In this document: positions 36,236-47,496 of the stretch, piece by piece
Layout: each line of letters starts with the position of its first letter
Numbering within the stretch: the first letter of the stretch is position 1
Assembly: GCF_030272615.1 (NCBI RefSeq)
Contig: NW_026729155.1
Coordinates: 62,001-126,000, forward strand
DNA from: Cryptomeria japonica
Taxonomy: Eukaryota; Streptophyta; Pinopsida; Cupressales; Cupressaceae
Length of the DNA stretch: 64,000 nt
Direction of reading: 5' to 3'
Translations under genes and position numbers: made by a program
The notes under the pieces: generated by a model
Told to the model about the DNA's origin: nothing
Databases searched by the model: none
Seen by the model: the letters and a program-made list of their open reading frames with translations, nothing else

Positions 36236-37589
36236 TTTACCTAATTCAAACACCTTTGGGGACCTCAAGGTCTCGTATGCTCCTACATCATCTATATGAT
36301 TTATTCCCTTCTTTATGGCTTAATTTTCTTTACACTCAATTTTGAAGGAAATTATAATAAATTTTTTATACATTTTTAATTATTTGCAAATATTTCTTGC
36401 TATAAAATTGTAGATTAACTAATTTTTGTGATGTTATCTTTCTTTTATTAGTAGTAGCACAATATATAATTCATTAGAAATTTCATGGTCTATAATAGAC
36501 TTGCACACTAAATGGAGGAAGTTTAGATCTTTTGTAATTCTTAATAAACCAGTTAAATTTGGTTTATGTTTTATGCTTGAAAATATGTTTTGGAATGCAA
36601 TTTTCACATACAAGAATAACTTATTTATAACATATGGTATTTTAATACATATGCTATGTTTGTAAAGCCTATTTTATTGACAAATTCATTGGTTTTGAAA
36701 TATTAGTATTTAATCATTTAATATATTTTTAAAATAGTTTTAATATATTAACATCCATAATAAGTTAAGAACACCGTCCGATTGAATGCATCTCTTTATA
36801 AGATTTGAGACAATGTCTAAGAAAAATTTATAAAACATGTAACATTAAAAATATATCATTTTCACTCATCCCATTTAACATGTCATTTATTTAAGACTGC
36901 ATGAAATAATTAAAACTATCTAGGTTGCTCATGGAGGGTGATGAAAAATGTACAAGGGAATGCTTGTATATATTAAAAATCCTAATACACCATTATCTAG
37001 CTAATCTATGGATATTGAGATTCAAATGAAAGAAGGTTAAACAAGAGAAAGAGTAGGGTTGCAAGATTTCCTAAATATTTTTGATATATTGAAATTAATA
37101 TTAAAGTAGTCTCTTTGTACTTTAAATTTATATATTAGGTTCTCAAATATACAATAAAATAAATAATTATTAATAATTTCTCTTAATTAAATTTAATAGG
37201 AATCTTTCATTTTATTGGATGTAAATCTTTTTTTAAATATTTGATAATTTACATTTTTGATTGAAAACCAACAAAAAGAAGGAAAGAAAAAAAGATTCAA
37301 TTATAGTCTATTGAGTCTACAAATGACCTATAGCAATATGAGACTATCCCATACTTCTTGCAAAATTATTTGAAATGGCTAGTAGATTTTTTGAACAAGA
37401 TTTAAAAAAAAAACAAGACTCTAATTAAGACTTGGTAATTATATACACCAATCCATGTCTCACAAAAATGTATAAATTGATACCCTTAAGTTTTTTGAGA
37501 TTTTAGATAAGACACAAAGACTTAATCCTTGCTTAGGATATGAATCTATCATTACTAAACTAAAGCCATTATGTTGTTTGCCATTTATC
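36236..37589. other. Non-coding flank of psiB, paralogous to the psiA flank
   Basis: Colinear with 15.6-16.3 kb joined to 22.05-22.7 kb. Shared landmarks include CTCGTATGCTCCTACA near its start, CATTTAAC with TTTATTT near 36,880, and TTAGTCCTTACCTTAGG-like text near 37,530. No coding content was seen. Confidence 0.55.
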
Positions 37590-38492
37590 TATTGGCAATT
37601 GACACTCAATTGGTTGGTTTCAATATGTTTTCATTGATGTCAACATGGAAACATAGCAACTTCTTCTGACTTCATTTTTTGGTTTGGTAGAGTACCAACA
37701 GACACTTCATAGACACTTCACCAACACCGACAATGCAGGTTGGCATGGTTTATATTCAGGTTATCGGTATTGGAGGCCGACATCATTTGGGAGATCCGGC
37801 ATCAAAAATTGTTTTTGATATTCATGTATTTTTTTTAGTGAGATGACATGTATATTCTTATTGTAATTATCTTTGTAAGCTGACATTTAAGGCATGATGA
37901 TTTGTAAAGTCATATTTAGGTTAGTTGATTAGATCATTTTGTAAGATGTAAGTATGAGGAAAATAATAAAGAAGATGTAAAATATATGAGAGAGATCATG
38001 TATATGAGGATATTTATGTAAAGGTTATTCTGATAAGGGTTTAGGGTTTCAGACTGAAACAGACAAAGCTTAACCAGAATTGTATTCAGGCAAAGAAGAT
38101 TATATCTTTGTAATTTAATCATTTCTTCGGATTGTAGTTTGGATTTTTATGTAGTGAGTGAGGCTCCTTTTGTGATTGAAAAGTGTGCTCTAGGTTGTAA
38201 GCCTTCCTGCAAGTGCAGGCCCCTATATTATGCAATATCTCTTCATATGGCCAGTGGATTGATATTGTGGCTCACAAATCCCACTATGGTTTTTTCTCTT
38301 TGAGGTTTTCCATGTATAAATCTTTGTGTTATGTTATTCATTTGTATGGTTTCCTTATTGGTTGCTTTACTTCTTTCCATTTTATATGTACCGGTATACC
38401 AGTTGGTGAATGCATGTTTTAATAAGGTTAAAATTGATCATTCTGGTAGAACACTGATTCACCCCCCCTCTTAGTGTTCTTGGATTCCAACA
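37590..38492 (+). repeat. Left LTR of the gag-only element (903 bp)
   Basis: Begins TATTGGCAATTGACAC (probably TG originally) and ends TTCCAACA just before the primer site. Its first ~345 bp match 47,497-47,850 with many substitutions and an indel near 47,635-47,670, so the element is old. The frame at 38,213-38,422 inside the LTR has no support as a gene. Confidence 0.85.
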
Positions 38493-38494
38493 AT

Positions 38495-38506
38495 TGGTAT
38501 CAGAGC
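38495..38506 (+). other. Primer-binding site (initiator Met tRNA)
   Basis: TGGTATCAGAGC, two bases after the LTR end. Confidence 0.95.
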
Positions 38507-38508
38507 CT

Positions 38509-39726
38509 TGAGCCTCAGAGGAAGTATAATAACTTGACGGAGATCTTGAATCTAGAATCCATGGATATGAGTTTGGAGAAGCAACTTGAGGTGATACTTA
38601 AAGATTATGATGCTAAAAGGATGAAGTACTTGAAGTTACAAGATGAATTAAATTCCTCAGGAATTCATTCTTGTCCTACAAGAGAGACTGTCATTTATTC
38701 AGGCCAGGAGAAAAGAACTTTTGCATAATAAGGATAATGAAGAGAAAGATGCCCTTAATGAGAGATGTCTGAAGCTGAGTTAGGAGAACATGTTTATAGG
38801 GAAGAAAATGTAAGATATAACTATGAGGATGTCTAAAGAGATTGAGGAACAAAAGAAAAAGGAAGAAAATCTTGTTTTATCTCTGAAGAAGAAATTTGAA
38901 GAATGTGGTAGGTTGGTTCATGAAAATGATATGTTGATAACTGATTTAGTACAATCCCAAAGTAATGAACAAGAGATTGAGAGACAAATGATAATTCTGA
39001 GAGATGATCTGACTATTGCTAGTGACTATAAAGAAAAATTTAAGATTAGTTCAACACGACTTAATGAATTATTGAAGAAACAAAGGCAGAATGGAGACTC
39101 CAGTGGACTTGGATTTGAACAAGAACAGAGTTCTGATACTGCAAATGAAGATCAAAACCATAAGGCATTGGTAAGGTAGTTTAATGCTTATAAATTTAAT
39201 GGTAGATGCTTTGTTTGTAATAAATTTGGTCACATGGATAGGCAATGTAGAAATAGAGAAAATCAGAACCTTGATTCTTCTCTTAGTCAATGTTCTAAAT
39301 GTAATAAGTATGGTCATAAGATAGAACATTGCAGAATGAATGTTAAATGTTATGCATGTGGAAAATTTGGATATATGGCTAATTAGTGTAGCTCAAACAA
39401 TTACATCGATTTTAGCTAGCCAATTCAAAAGAACAATGTTACATGTTAGGCATGTAATGAGGTTGTACATATTGCTAAGTTTTGTAGAAGCAAAAATCCA
39501 CCGATTGGTAATGATGTATCAAATGAGAAAGGGAAAGAGAAGGTTAATGAAATACAACAAGATCATACCTAGAGATGGGTCAGAAAGTCAGAAGAACAAT
39601 CAACAGATGGAAATGCACCAGTTATTCAACCGACAGAGGAGGTTTCTCCTACACCGACAGGATGCTCATCTGATAACTAAGGAAATCACACTAGGGGTAG
39701 AAAAAACTCATGAAGATGTTGCATAG
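38509..39726 (+). pseudogene. gag-like protein: coiled coil plus four CCHC knuckles
   Basis: Broken frames encode a charged helical region (38,560-39,180; KEIEEQKKKEENLVLSLKKK is typical) likely to form a coiled coil, followed in one frame by four zinc knuckles starting at 39,207 (CFVCNKFGHMDRQC), 39,291 (CSKCNKYGHKIEHC), 39,348 (CYACGKFGYMAN, then a stop and Cys; His replaced by Tyr) and 39,444 (Cys, stop, then ACNEVVHIAKFC). Four knuckles in a row is more than the one or two usual in plant LTR gags. Gag would package the RNA into particles. There are at least eight stops and two frameshifts, and it is followed by the element's second ORF. Confidence 0.75.
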
Positions 39727-40048
39727 GCCCCGGGAAGAGGTTCTAGAAGATGTTCCAGACATTGGAGATACTTATCCGACATGGAGATGTTTGATCAAGA
39801 TCTGGTATCTTCCACCGGAACTCGTTCATATCAATGACGGATTAGGGTTTCTTGGAGGTTAAAAGGTTGAATTCACTTCATTTCTTATTAGTTTACACTC
39901 AGAGTGATTTAGAGAAATTTAGAGCAATTTAGAGGAAGTCCAAGGTGATTTAGTGCAATCTATATCATCTTGAGCAATTTCACCAACGATCAAAAGAGTT
40001 CTTTAGGGTCTTTCACCAGAAGCTATTCATAAGTATTTATCTTTCATC

Positions 40049-42333
40049 ATGGAAGTGGGATCATCATCTGTAACTATGTTTATTGCAAATCCTATTGTAG
40101 TTGAGGTCAAGGACCATCCCAAGCCTATTTTCAAGCATTATCTACATATTGCTACCCTAGATGATTCAGTTGGCACTTTTTCCCATGTCCTGAAAGGAGT
40201 CATGTATGTCAAAGATGTCAGAGCTTACATTCACTATCATGTATTCTAGAAAGATTAAGCCCGAGTACAAACATATTGAGGATCTAGGGTTTACAAGCAT
40301 TATAGATATTCTAAAATTTAAAGATGAGATTGTTAGATATGTTTTGAGTAGAGTGCATTGAGAGTTTATTTGGTTAGACAGACCATATAATATTTTGAAG
40401 GAGGCCATTAGAGAAATCACTGGTTTATTGTAGGTTGGACAACATCCCGAGAAGAAGATTTCTAATGATCAGGTCATTAAGATCACCAACACAACATTGG
40501 GCAAGTGATGAATGAGGATTAGCACTATCATTGACACAAATATCAGATTTAGAAGCATGGTCATTGGTTACAAGGTAACTCAGTCTAATAAACTAAATTT
40601 TGTTTCTAGCTCCTGCATTTATGGCATTTATGTAGCTCATAGGATGATGAGAGAGAATGAGAAGTTAGATCTATGTGGTTGGATGTTGGATTAATTGTTA
40701 ATCAAATTAGGAAAGATCAAAGGAGAGAAGAAAGGAACATTCCGGTATGGAAACCTAATTATCTATTTAATATTATTTTTCATCAATGAGACTCCTAATT
40801 TTGGGAAGAGACAATGGGCATTTGATATCCCAATAGGAAGACAGCTAAAAAAATCAATTGCTACATTGGGTAGTCAAAGAGATGACAAAATGTGGGGTTA
40901 CTTTAAGGTATTTCAGAAGGCTATGAATTCTAGGGAGAGGGTTCCAAAGCACATTGTTGAGAATTACTCAACCAAGATATGCTTCATGATCAAGATAGAT
41001 GAAACTTTGATGGAAGCTATAAGGCCCCGGAAGATTTGGATTGAGGAAATGGGTTATGAATTTGATGCATAGATTCTATATGCTTATGTAAAGATGCTAA
41101 TTGAGGCACCTATTGATGACACTATAAAAACCTTTAGTACCACTAAGAAGAAGAAGAAAAAGGTTGAAATTGAGTTGAACCAGTAAATTTGTTGAAAATA
41201 TTTCACAGGGCCTCAAGGCATTAATTGATGTTGTTTCAGAGAAAGGAAGGAAGATGAAATAACCAAAAATATTTATTGAGCCTATTGCAGCAGAGTCTGG
41301 ATTTGATGATTACACACCCTCAACATTCAAGAGGGTACTGAGGAACAAAATTGAAGAGACTAAGGTGGAAGCTAAGAAGCAACCGGTTAGGAAAGTTACT
41401 GTCAAGGTATTGGCACAAAAAAGAGAACCTAAATAAACACCTTCAGTCCCATTCGGTACTAGAAGAAGGAAGAAGAAGGATGACAGTGATCCGACACTTG
41501 TATCTAGTAATGTAACTATTATTCCACCCAAGACTTGTGCAGAATTAGTTGATGAAATTACTAAAGATGGTATGTTGAAGAATGTAGAGTTTTATTATGA
41601 ACATTTGAATAATGATGAACAAAGAGAAGTACAGGAATCAATTTTGTTTTATTTAGATGTTTATAAGAAAGCCTTGTTATAATTTGAAGACCAAATACCG
41701 ACACAGTTATAGGACATGTTAGATTCTAGAAGATTATCAACAATGGAAGAGGACATGCATTTAAAGATTTGGGAATTGTTATTTATTTGTGTTTCTATTA
41801 CTCCAAAACTGATGGATAAGACACCTAAAGTTGCAGATAGGAAAATATTTAACAATAGGCATAGAGTAATTAGTCTTATGTTAAGTACAATCAATGAGAT
41901 AGTCAAGGAGACACATAAGGCATGGGTTAAATTATTTTTAGAAAACTGTGATTTTTATACTTCACCAGAACCTAAGACAGATACTATAGACATCTCGGTT
42001 GAAGGGAAAGGTAAAGGTATTGTGGGTACTTCACCCTCAATTTTGAAAAACATTAAGATAGTGAATATTGAGCCCCCGATAAATACTAATGTACAGACAA
42101 ATGTTGACATATCGGCATATACAAAGAGTGTAAAGGTTGCAAATGTATAGGTTACTAATGTTGAGGACAAAAGTCCTCCTAAATCAAAATGTACAGGATG
42201 AGGTTATAGTTCCTATGTAGGAACCAACAGTTACTGAGACTGCACCAAGTGGTGAAGCCACCGGTGCAAGAGAGGAAGCTATAAAAGTTAAACCATCAGA
42301 GGAGGAGAAAGGGGAATTCGACAAGGAACTAGT
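40049..42333 (+). pseudogene. Second protein of the gag-only element, unknown family, 5' part
   Basis: Starts MEVGSSSVTMFIANPIVVEV at 40,049 and runs in broken frames to the LINE insertion. Recognisable blocks include DILKFKDEIVRYVLSRVH and PYNILKEAIREITGLL (40.3-40.4 kb), KGTFRYGNLIIYLILFF (about 40.74 kb), FGKRQWAFDIPIGRQLK (about 40.8 kb), ERVPKHIVENY (about 40.94 kb) and PRKIWIEEMGYEFDA (about 41.03 kb). A Lys- and Pro-rich, low-complexity region follows. I recall similar proteins only as unnamed ORFs in moss and conifer retroelements and know no function. The C-terminal part continues beyond the inserted LINE at 46,435. Confidence 0.6.
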
Positions 42334-42351
42334 AGTGAGCCCATCATTGTT
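42334..42351. repeat. Target-site duplication, left copy, of LINE copy 2
   Basis: AGTGAGCCCATCATTGTT, identical over all 18 bases to 46,417-46,434. Confidence 0.97.
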
Positions 42352-42552
42352 TTTGATTAAGGGAAAATAGGTTTTGATGGACCCCTGAAACCCATTACAA
42401 CATAAGATCAAAAGATAGCCATTAAAGCACTACGAAAAAGCAAGAGATAATACACATAGAAAAGATAGCTGACCAGCAAAAAAAAAGTCAGCAATGGAAA
42501 GACAACAAATAGGAAAATAGAAACAGGACCAACATAAAAGACCAAGGCTAGG

Positions 42553-44223
42553 TAAAGTTCTCAAGCAGCTCGACAGCTTCCAGCTCCAGTTGCTCCATGT
42601 TCTCAGTAGTCCACTTAATTTCCTCAATCTCCCTGCTTTGTCTTTTCTTCTTTTTGGTACTCGTGCAGGTTCTTCTACCATGACCAGTCTCCTTATCTTC
42701 AGGGGTGTCTTCTTTTACCTCAATGGTGTCCCTAGAGGACTTTTTCCCTTGATCACTATCATGCTTGCTGATAAGAACCTTCATGCTTTGAAAGGTGGCC
42801 TTTAAGATCTTATGACTCTTTTCCCCAATATTTTTTAGCGTATTCTAAACCCCTTCCAACCTTTTTTCAGTAGCCCCAACTCTATTTTCCAAGATTTGGA
42901 AGCTATTACATTGGGCATTAATGATCTCCTAAACATTACTGATTTCTTTGGTAAGTTCACTTAAACAATCAGGGAGGGAGATAAATTTACCAGTGCCGAT
43001 AGCTTCTAAAGTCTCAATTTTACTGGCTTCCTGGGTTTTTTTAGTTTTTAAGCTTTTTATTTATATTTGAACCCAGAGGAAAACCTTTTTGAAACTGTCT
43101 GTGCCATTTTTGAACATAGCTTAATATCCAGATGGGAGCAATCCTTGGCCTTGTCTCCCATAGGATCCAAATTCACCTCCAGACCCACCTCCTTCAAATA
43201 TGCACTCTTAGCTTCCTTCATGGAGGTGTCTTCCCCAGCCAAGCCCTTATACTTAGAACCAGGCGAGAAGGGTGTAGGACTCTTAGCTCCCACATCCTTA
43301 TTTCTCTAATTTCCCTTTATACTTCTAGCTAGAAAGGATTTGGACCTCCTCGCTATTAGTCTACATATCATCTTCAATCTCATCTTCCTCCTCAGACCAG
43401 CTTTCATCATCTTCCCCCTTCGAATTCTTTCTGGCCGACCATATACTCTAATCCTCTTGCTGTCTTTTTCTTATTAGCTTGCTCGACCTAGCGATATGGA
43501 GGTCATTCTCAACATTAGCCTCAATGTCGTAACCTTCACCATCATCATCATCTGACTCATCCAATTCCTCGTCCGACTCAGAATCCTCTGCAATGTTTAG
43601 TTGAACCATGGTATTCTTGATGTGATTGTAAAAAATCACCATAAAACCCTCATGCATAGTAGGATTGGTTTTGAGATTGGAGATAATGTCCTTTATCCCA
43701 ACATTTAGGGCACATAAAAAATAATATGGGATGGAAATTTTCTCCTTATACCTAAAATAGTTGAGTATAACAAAATGATAGCTACAAACTTGGGTAAATC
43801 TCCCATCTAAAGTAATAAACTACATAATAGCAAACAAGATCCATCGCCATGTCATCTTAATTACCTTAGGGGAGTAGTAAGTGTGACTTCCCTTCACCAG
43901 CGTGGCTTTCTCCTCCTTATCCTTAGGGAATTTTGTTCACTATAGCATCTGATCACTTCCTATCCCTATAGAATTTGATACCGTTCATGGGTAGACCCCT
44001 AGGCTCAACGATCATGGTCTCATTCACCTTGACCTTCCTATTGCCAATGGTCAAGGTGCCATTATTCTATCCCTTCTTGAAAATTCTTGTGATTTTCAGC
44101 CATCTCTCTTGCATTCTCCATAAAATCAGTCATTTTTGCTGCTTGTAGCATGACCCATACCTGGGGACAGTCCCTCCATTTATCAGTTTTAGTTGCCTCT
44201 GTTTGCTTGCGATTTCCTCCCAT
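42553..44223 (-). pseudogene. LINE copy 2 ORFx (unknown 3' ORF)
   Basis: Begins MGGNRKQTEATKTDKW at 44,223, matching the start of ORFx in copy 1. It continues with CPQVWVMLQAAKMTDFMENA, GNRKVKVNETMIVEP, LPMNGIKFYRDRK, TYYSPKVIKMTWRWILFAIM, FITLDGRF, MHEGFMVIF, and an acidic Ser/Asp/Glu run (43,460-43,590). A Lys-rich linker and a helical region follow (to about 42,550), with SREIEEIKWTTENMEQLELE near its end; the tail is hydrophobic. At least two frameshifts and several stops are present. The conserved residues are spread over the whole protein, arguing that ORFx was under selection in the source elements. Confidence 0.75.
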
Positions 44224-44659
44224 TTTCTTATCAATTTTTGTCAACTGTAATTTCCTGCAAATACGACTCTTCGCTATGGACTTTCTAATTAGCAAGTAAG
44301 AAGCCTCTAGAAGCCAATGGATATTTCTATTGCTTCCGCTCCAAAGGAAAAAAGCACCCACAAAGCATGCGAGATGATCTGGCAATTATTAATGTACCTC
44401 CTTCTCGGTTGCATACAAAACCATTTCATGATGTCATGACCTCCCCTATCATCTCGGGAAATGCTTTCAAATCCTACCTTGATTACCATAATATCTTATA
44501 TAATTTAAGATGTCATGTGCCACTCAAGGGAGCTCCCCCTCGCTATCACAAATCTTGATTTGCCCACTTGGTACTGCCTCATTGGCAGCCCAGTCAGCAC
44601 TCCTATTAGCCTCTCTATAATCATGAGAAATGTAGCATTGATAGAAACCCTCAAGCATC

Positions 44660-46416
44660 TCCCTAATTGAATTAATGATATTTTTAATCGTCCATGATGG
44701 TTAGTGTTTACCAAGTAGACAATTGATGATGTTTTTAAAATCCCCCTCCAGCCATAACAATTTGAATCCCAGATTGTGTGCTAATTTGATAGCTAGGAGG
44801 GCGCCCATAGCTTTAGCCAGATGATTAGTCTGGTTCCCCAAGGGAAAGGCCACCATCCCAATACAAAAGCCAGCACCATTTTGGATAACTCCATGATAGC
44901 CAATAGGCCTTGGGTTCCCTTTAGCAACCCCATCAAAGTTAGCCTTGAACCAGTCATTAGGAAGAAAAGACCAGCTGCACATACTTCTTCTGAGTTGGTT
45001 GGTACTGATGTCCATGTAGGTTGGGATGTTCAATATTTTTACAATATCAAAATCCTCCTTATTATTGCATTAACAATCTCCCCTAGCCATCACATTCTCA
45101 ACAAAATTATATTTTATCTTAGCCCAAACCACCTTAGAGGGGTTAATATCATTCTTGAAGATTTTGTTATTCCTTTCCTTCTAGATACCTCAAAGAATAT
45201 GTGGAAAGGAGAACTTCCATAAATTTCTTATGAGCAGATTATTTGTATTGCAATACCAACTCCTGAAACAATCTTGAATCTCCGCAGGAACACCTAATTC
45301 AAACCCCAATGTTGGAACAATATAGCCCAGATAGGATGGATATAAGGACAGTGTATAAAAATATAGATCACGAATTTCTCATCATTGAGACAAAGATAAC
45401 ATCTATTGGGGAAGCAGAAACCCCTCTTTCTCAAGTTATCTATGGTTAGAAACTTATTTTGCAAGAGAATCCATAAAAAAATATTAATTTTATGGGTCAA
45501 ACCTGAATGTCAGGCCTTAACCCAGTAGGGGATAGGGTCTTGAGACTGAGCCAACATAAGGACATTAGATGCCACAAAATAAATCCCTGAAGAGGTACCA
45601 CTCCACACTAGGTGGTTCTCCCTTCTAGGATTTAAAATTGCATGGTTGATCATTAAGTTTACCTACTTTAGGTTGGGTTCAATAGAACTGAGATCCACCC
45701 ACTTTTGATCTCTCTAGTAATCAACAAATTTTACACCGAACTTATCCTTGCATGTCTGGATAATCATATGAGAAACACAATTATTATTGAGAGGAGTTCC
45801 TCCAATCCAGGCATCATCCCAGATATCCACCTTCCTTCCATTACCTATGGCCCAAACTTTGCCCAAACTTACAATACCTTTAACTTGGATAACATTGTTC
45901 CAAAAAGTAGAGCCACTCTATATCTGATTAGAGGCAAGGAAATATTCCATGGTAGGAATTACACGTAAGTATTTAGCCTTCCAGATATCATTCCACTCAC
46001 CATTTCCATGATATATTCTCTAGTTTTGTTTGTATAGAAGGGTCTTGTTTAGGGTTCTAATATTTCTTAATCCTAGTCGCCCCTCCTTTTTGGGTTTGCA
46101 AACATTCTCCTAGGCAATGAGGGCAACTCTATTCTTCTCCTCAACCCCGGACCAGAGGAATGCTTTCTGAATTTTCTCAATAGCATCAACAAATTTTCTA
46201 GGAATTTTGAATAGGATTAAAGCATAAACTGGAAGACTCTAGAGGAAAGATTTTAAAAGTTGGATTTTACAAGCTTCACTAAGAAGGGTCCCTTTCAAAC
46301 CAGCCAGCTTCCTACTGAATCTATCAACAAGACTATTCCAAAAAAAATCCATAGGTTTTGTGCCCAAAGTAAGACCCAGGTAAATAGATGGGGGCTTTCC
46401 CATTTGGTAACCAAGG
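44660..46416 (-). pseudogene. LINE copy 2 ORF2 fragment: RT tail, zinc finger, RNase H
   Basis: RT C-terminal text PPSIYLGLTLGTKPMDFFWN (46,239-46,451 frame); zf-RVT with FLWILLQNKFLTIDNLRKRG and RCYLCLNDE (45,294-45,500), where Cys pairs are retained; RNase H with FKANFDGVAKGNPRP (about 44,930) and LLWLEGDFKNI (about 44,755). The first active-site Asp (FDG) and the later D of LEGD are kept. Truncation removes the polymerase catalytic core. ORFx follows about 480 bp further on. Confidence 0.85.
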
Positions 46417-46434
46417 AGTGAGCCCATCATTGTT
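46417..46434. repeat. Target-site duplication, right copy, of LINE copy 2
   Basis: AGTGAGCCCATCATTGTT, identical to 42,334-42,351. Confidence 0.97.
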
Positions 46435-47129
46435 GTCAATCGATGCCTCACATGTTAAAAAGAAAAGCATTACCGAGATGAGTTCTATTGAACTCATGAT
46501 GATGGTTGCATAGAAAATGATGAAGGAAGGATCTATGGATAAAGGGATTATTGATCAGCATATCATTGTTTTACATAGACTTGTCCCAGGGTGAAAGTTT
46601 GACAGTGAGGTGAGCCCATCTGACAAGCTTAAGATAATCAATGAGCACATTTCAAAGGACTTTTAGTCCTTACAACAGATATCAAACCAACAGGCATTGG
46701 AGATGTTTACATAGGCAAACAAAGCTACATTTGATCAAATGATTTAGTCAGAGAGGAAGGAGATTAATGATAATTTTAAGTTGATAGATAACTCTTTGAG
46801 GCAATCTACTAATATTTATGGAGCATTTTCTAACACAAGTTTTGCTTACAACTAAGACAAATAAAAGGATTAAAGATATTCAGGAGGAGATTGTAGGTAT
46901 AGTTAATTATTTCGATGGATCAAAATCTTTAACTACATCTATAGATGGTCAGATTTTGGTTTTGGAAGCCCAAGTTTCATCTCTTGAGAGGGAGAAAGAT
47001 AAAATCATAAGGAGAGCTAGAGGTCTTAGAGGTTTGGTGAGTCCTCGATTGGATTCATTAAGTATACATAAGAAGAAGTTTATAGATATGGTTGGTAAGC
47101 CCACACCGACAGAGTTTAATGAGAAATAG
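46435..47129 (+). pseudogene. Second protein of the gag-only element, 3' part after the LINE
   Basis: Resumes the frame left at 42,351: FDKELVVSPSLL crosses to SIDASHVKKKSITEMSSIEL. Several TAG and TGA stops follow. A frameshift near 46,850 leads to an open frame with EAQVSSLEREKDKIIRRARG, probably a coiled coil, ending at TAG 47,127-47,129. It is the C-terminus of the unknown protein started at 40,049; function is not known. Confidence 0.65.
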
Positions 47130-47496
47130 TCATTTGCCCATATACTAAATGGAATAGTGTCTATTTATGGCACTTTCAAATCTAGTTGGGATACTTTTCG
47201 AGAGCTTTTGGAGAAGGCCTGTCGAGCTATTTTCAAATATATTCAGCTCCGATAAGGTATTTTGGGACATTCCTTGTATAGTCTTTCATTTTTTCGTCCC
47301 AGGTTTTTTCATTTTGGTATTTTTGTTTGGTATTAATGTCAAAGGGGAAGTATAGGTGAAAAATATTCAAGAGGTATGGAGTATTTTGTTAAGATGGATA
47401 TTCAGCTCAAGGGGAGTAGGCTCAAGATGAAACCAGCAGATGGAAACCATGATCATTTTTCACATGAGTGTTGCCATCAATGCCAAAGGAGGAAAT
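47130..47496. other. 3' untranslated part and purine-rich tract of the gag-only element
   Basis: No coding signal. The stretch ends TGCCAAAGGAGGAAAT (47,481-47,496) directly before the right LTR, the expected place of the polypurine tract. Confidence 0.65.

Larger units (their letters stand above)
42352..46416 (-). mobile_element. LINE copy 2: 5'-truncated LINE with 18-bp TSD, inserted in the gag-only element
   Basis: A perfect 18-bp target duplication brackets 4065 bp. Read on the minus strand, the element starts inside the RT C-terminal region (46,416), continues through zf-RVT, RNase H, spacer and ORFx, and ends in GGGTTTCAGGGGTCC, then CTTAATCAAAAA at the left boundary. Removing the LINE and one repeat rejoins the host ORF in frame, confirming the boundaries. 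5' truncation and an A-rich 3' end are normal products of target-primed reverse transcription. The perfect TSD suggests a fairly recent insertion, yet the ORFs already carry many stops, so the inserted copy may have been defective at birth or its ORFs copied in trans. Confidence 0.95.

Noticed and set aside
42430-42681. Membrane-protein gene on the minus strand
   Set aside because: It is the T-rich end of ORFx/3' UTR of LINE copy 2; hydrophobicity here may only reflect T-richness, so no separate gene is called.
45294-45500. A separate zinc-binding gene on the minus strand
   Set aside because: The RCYLCLNDE context and its position between RT and RNase H identify it as the zf-RVT region of LINE copy 2.
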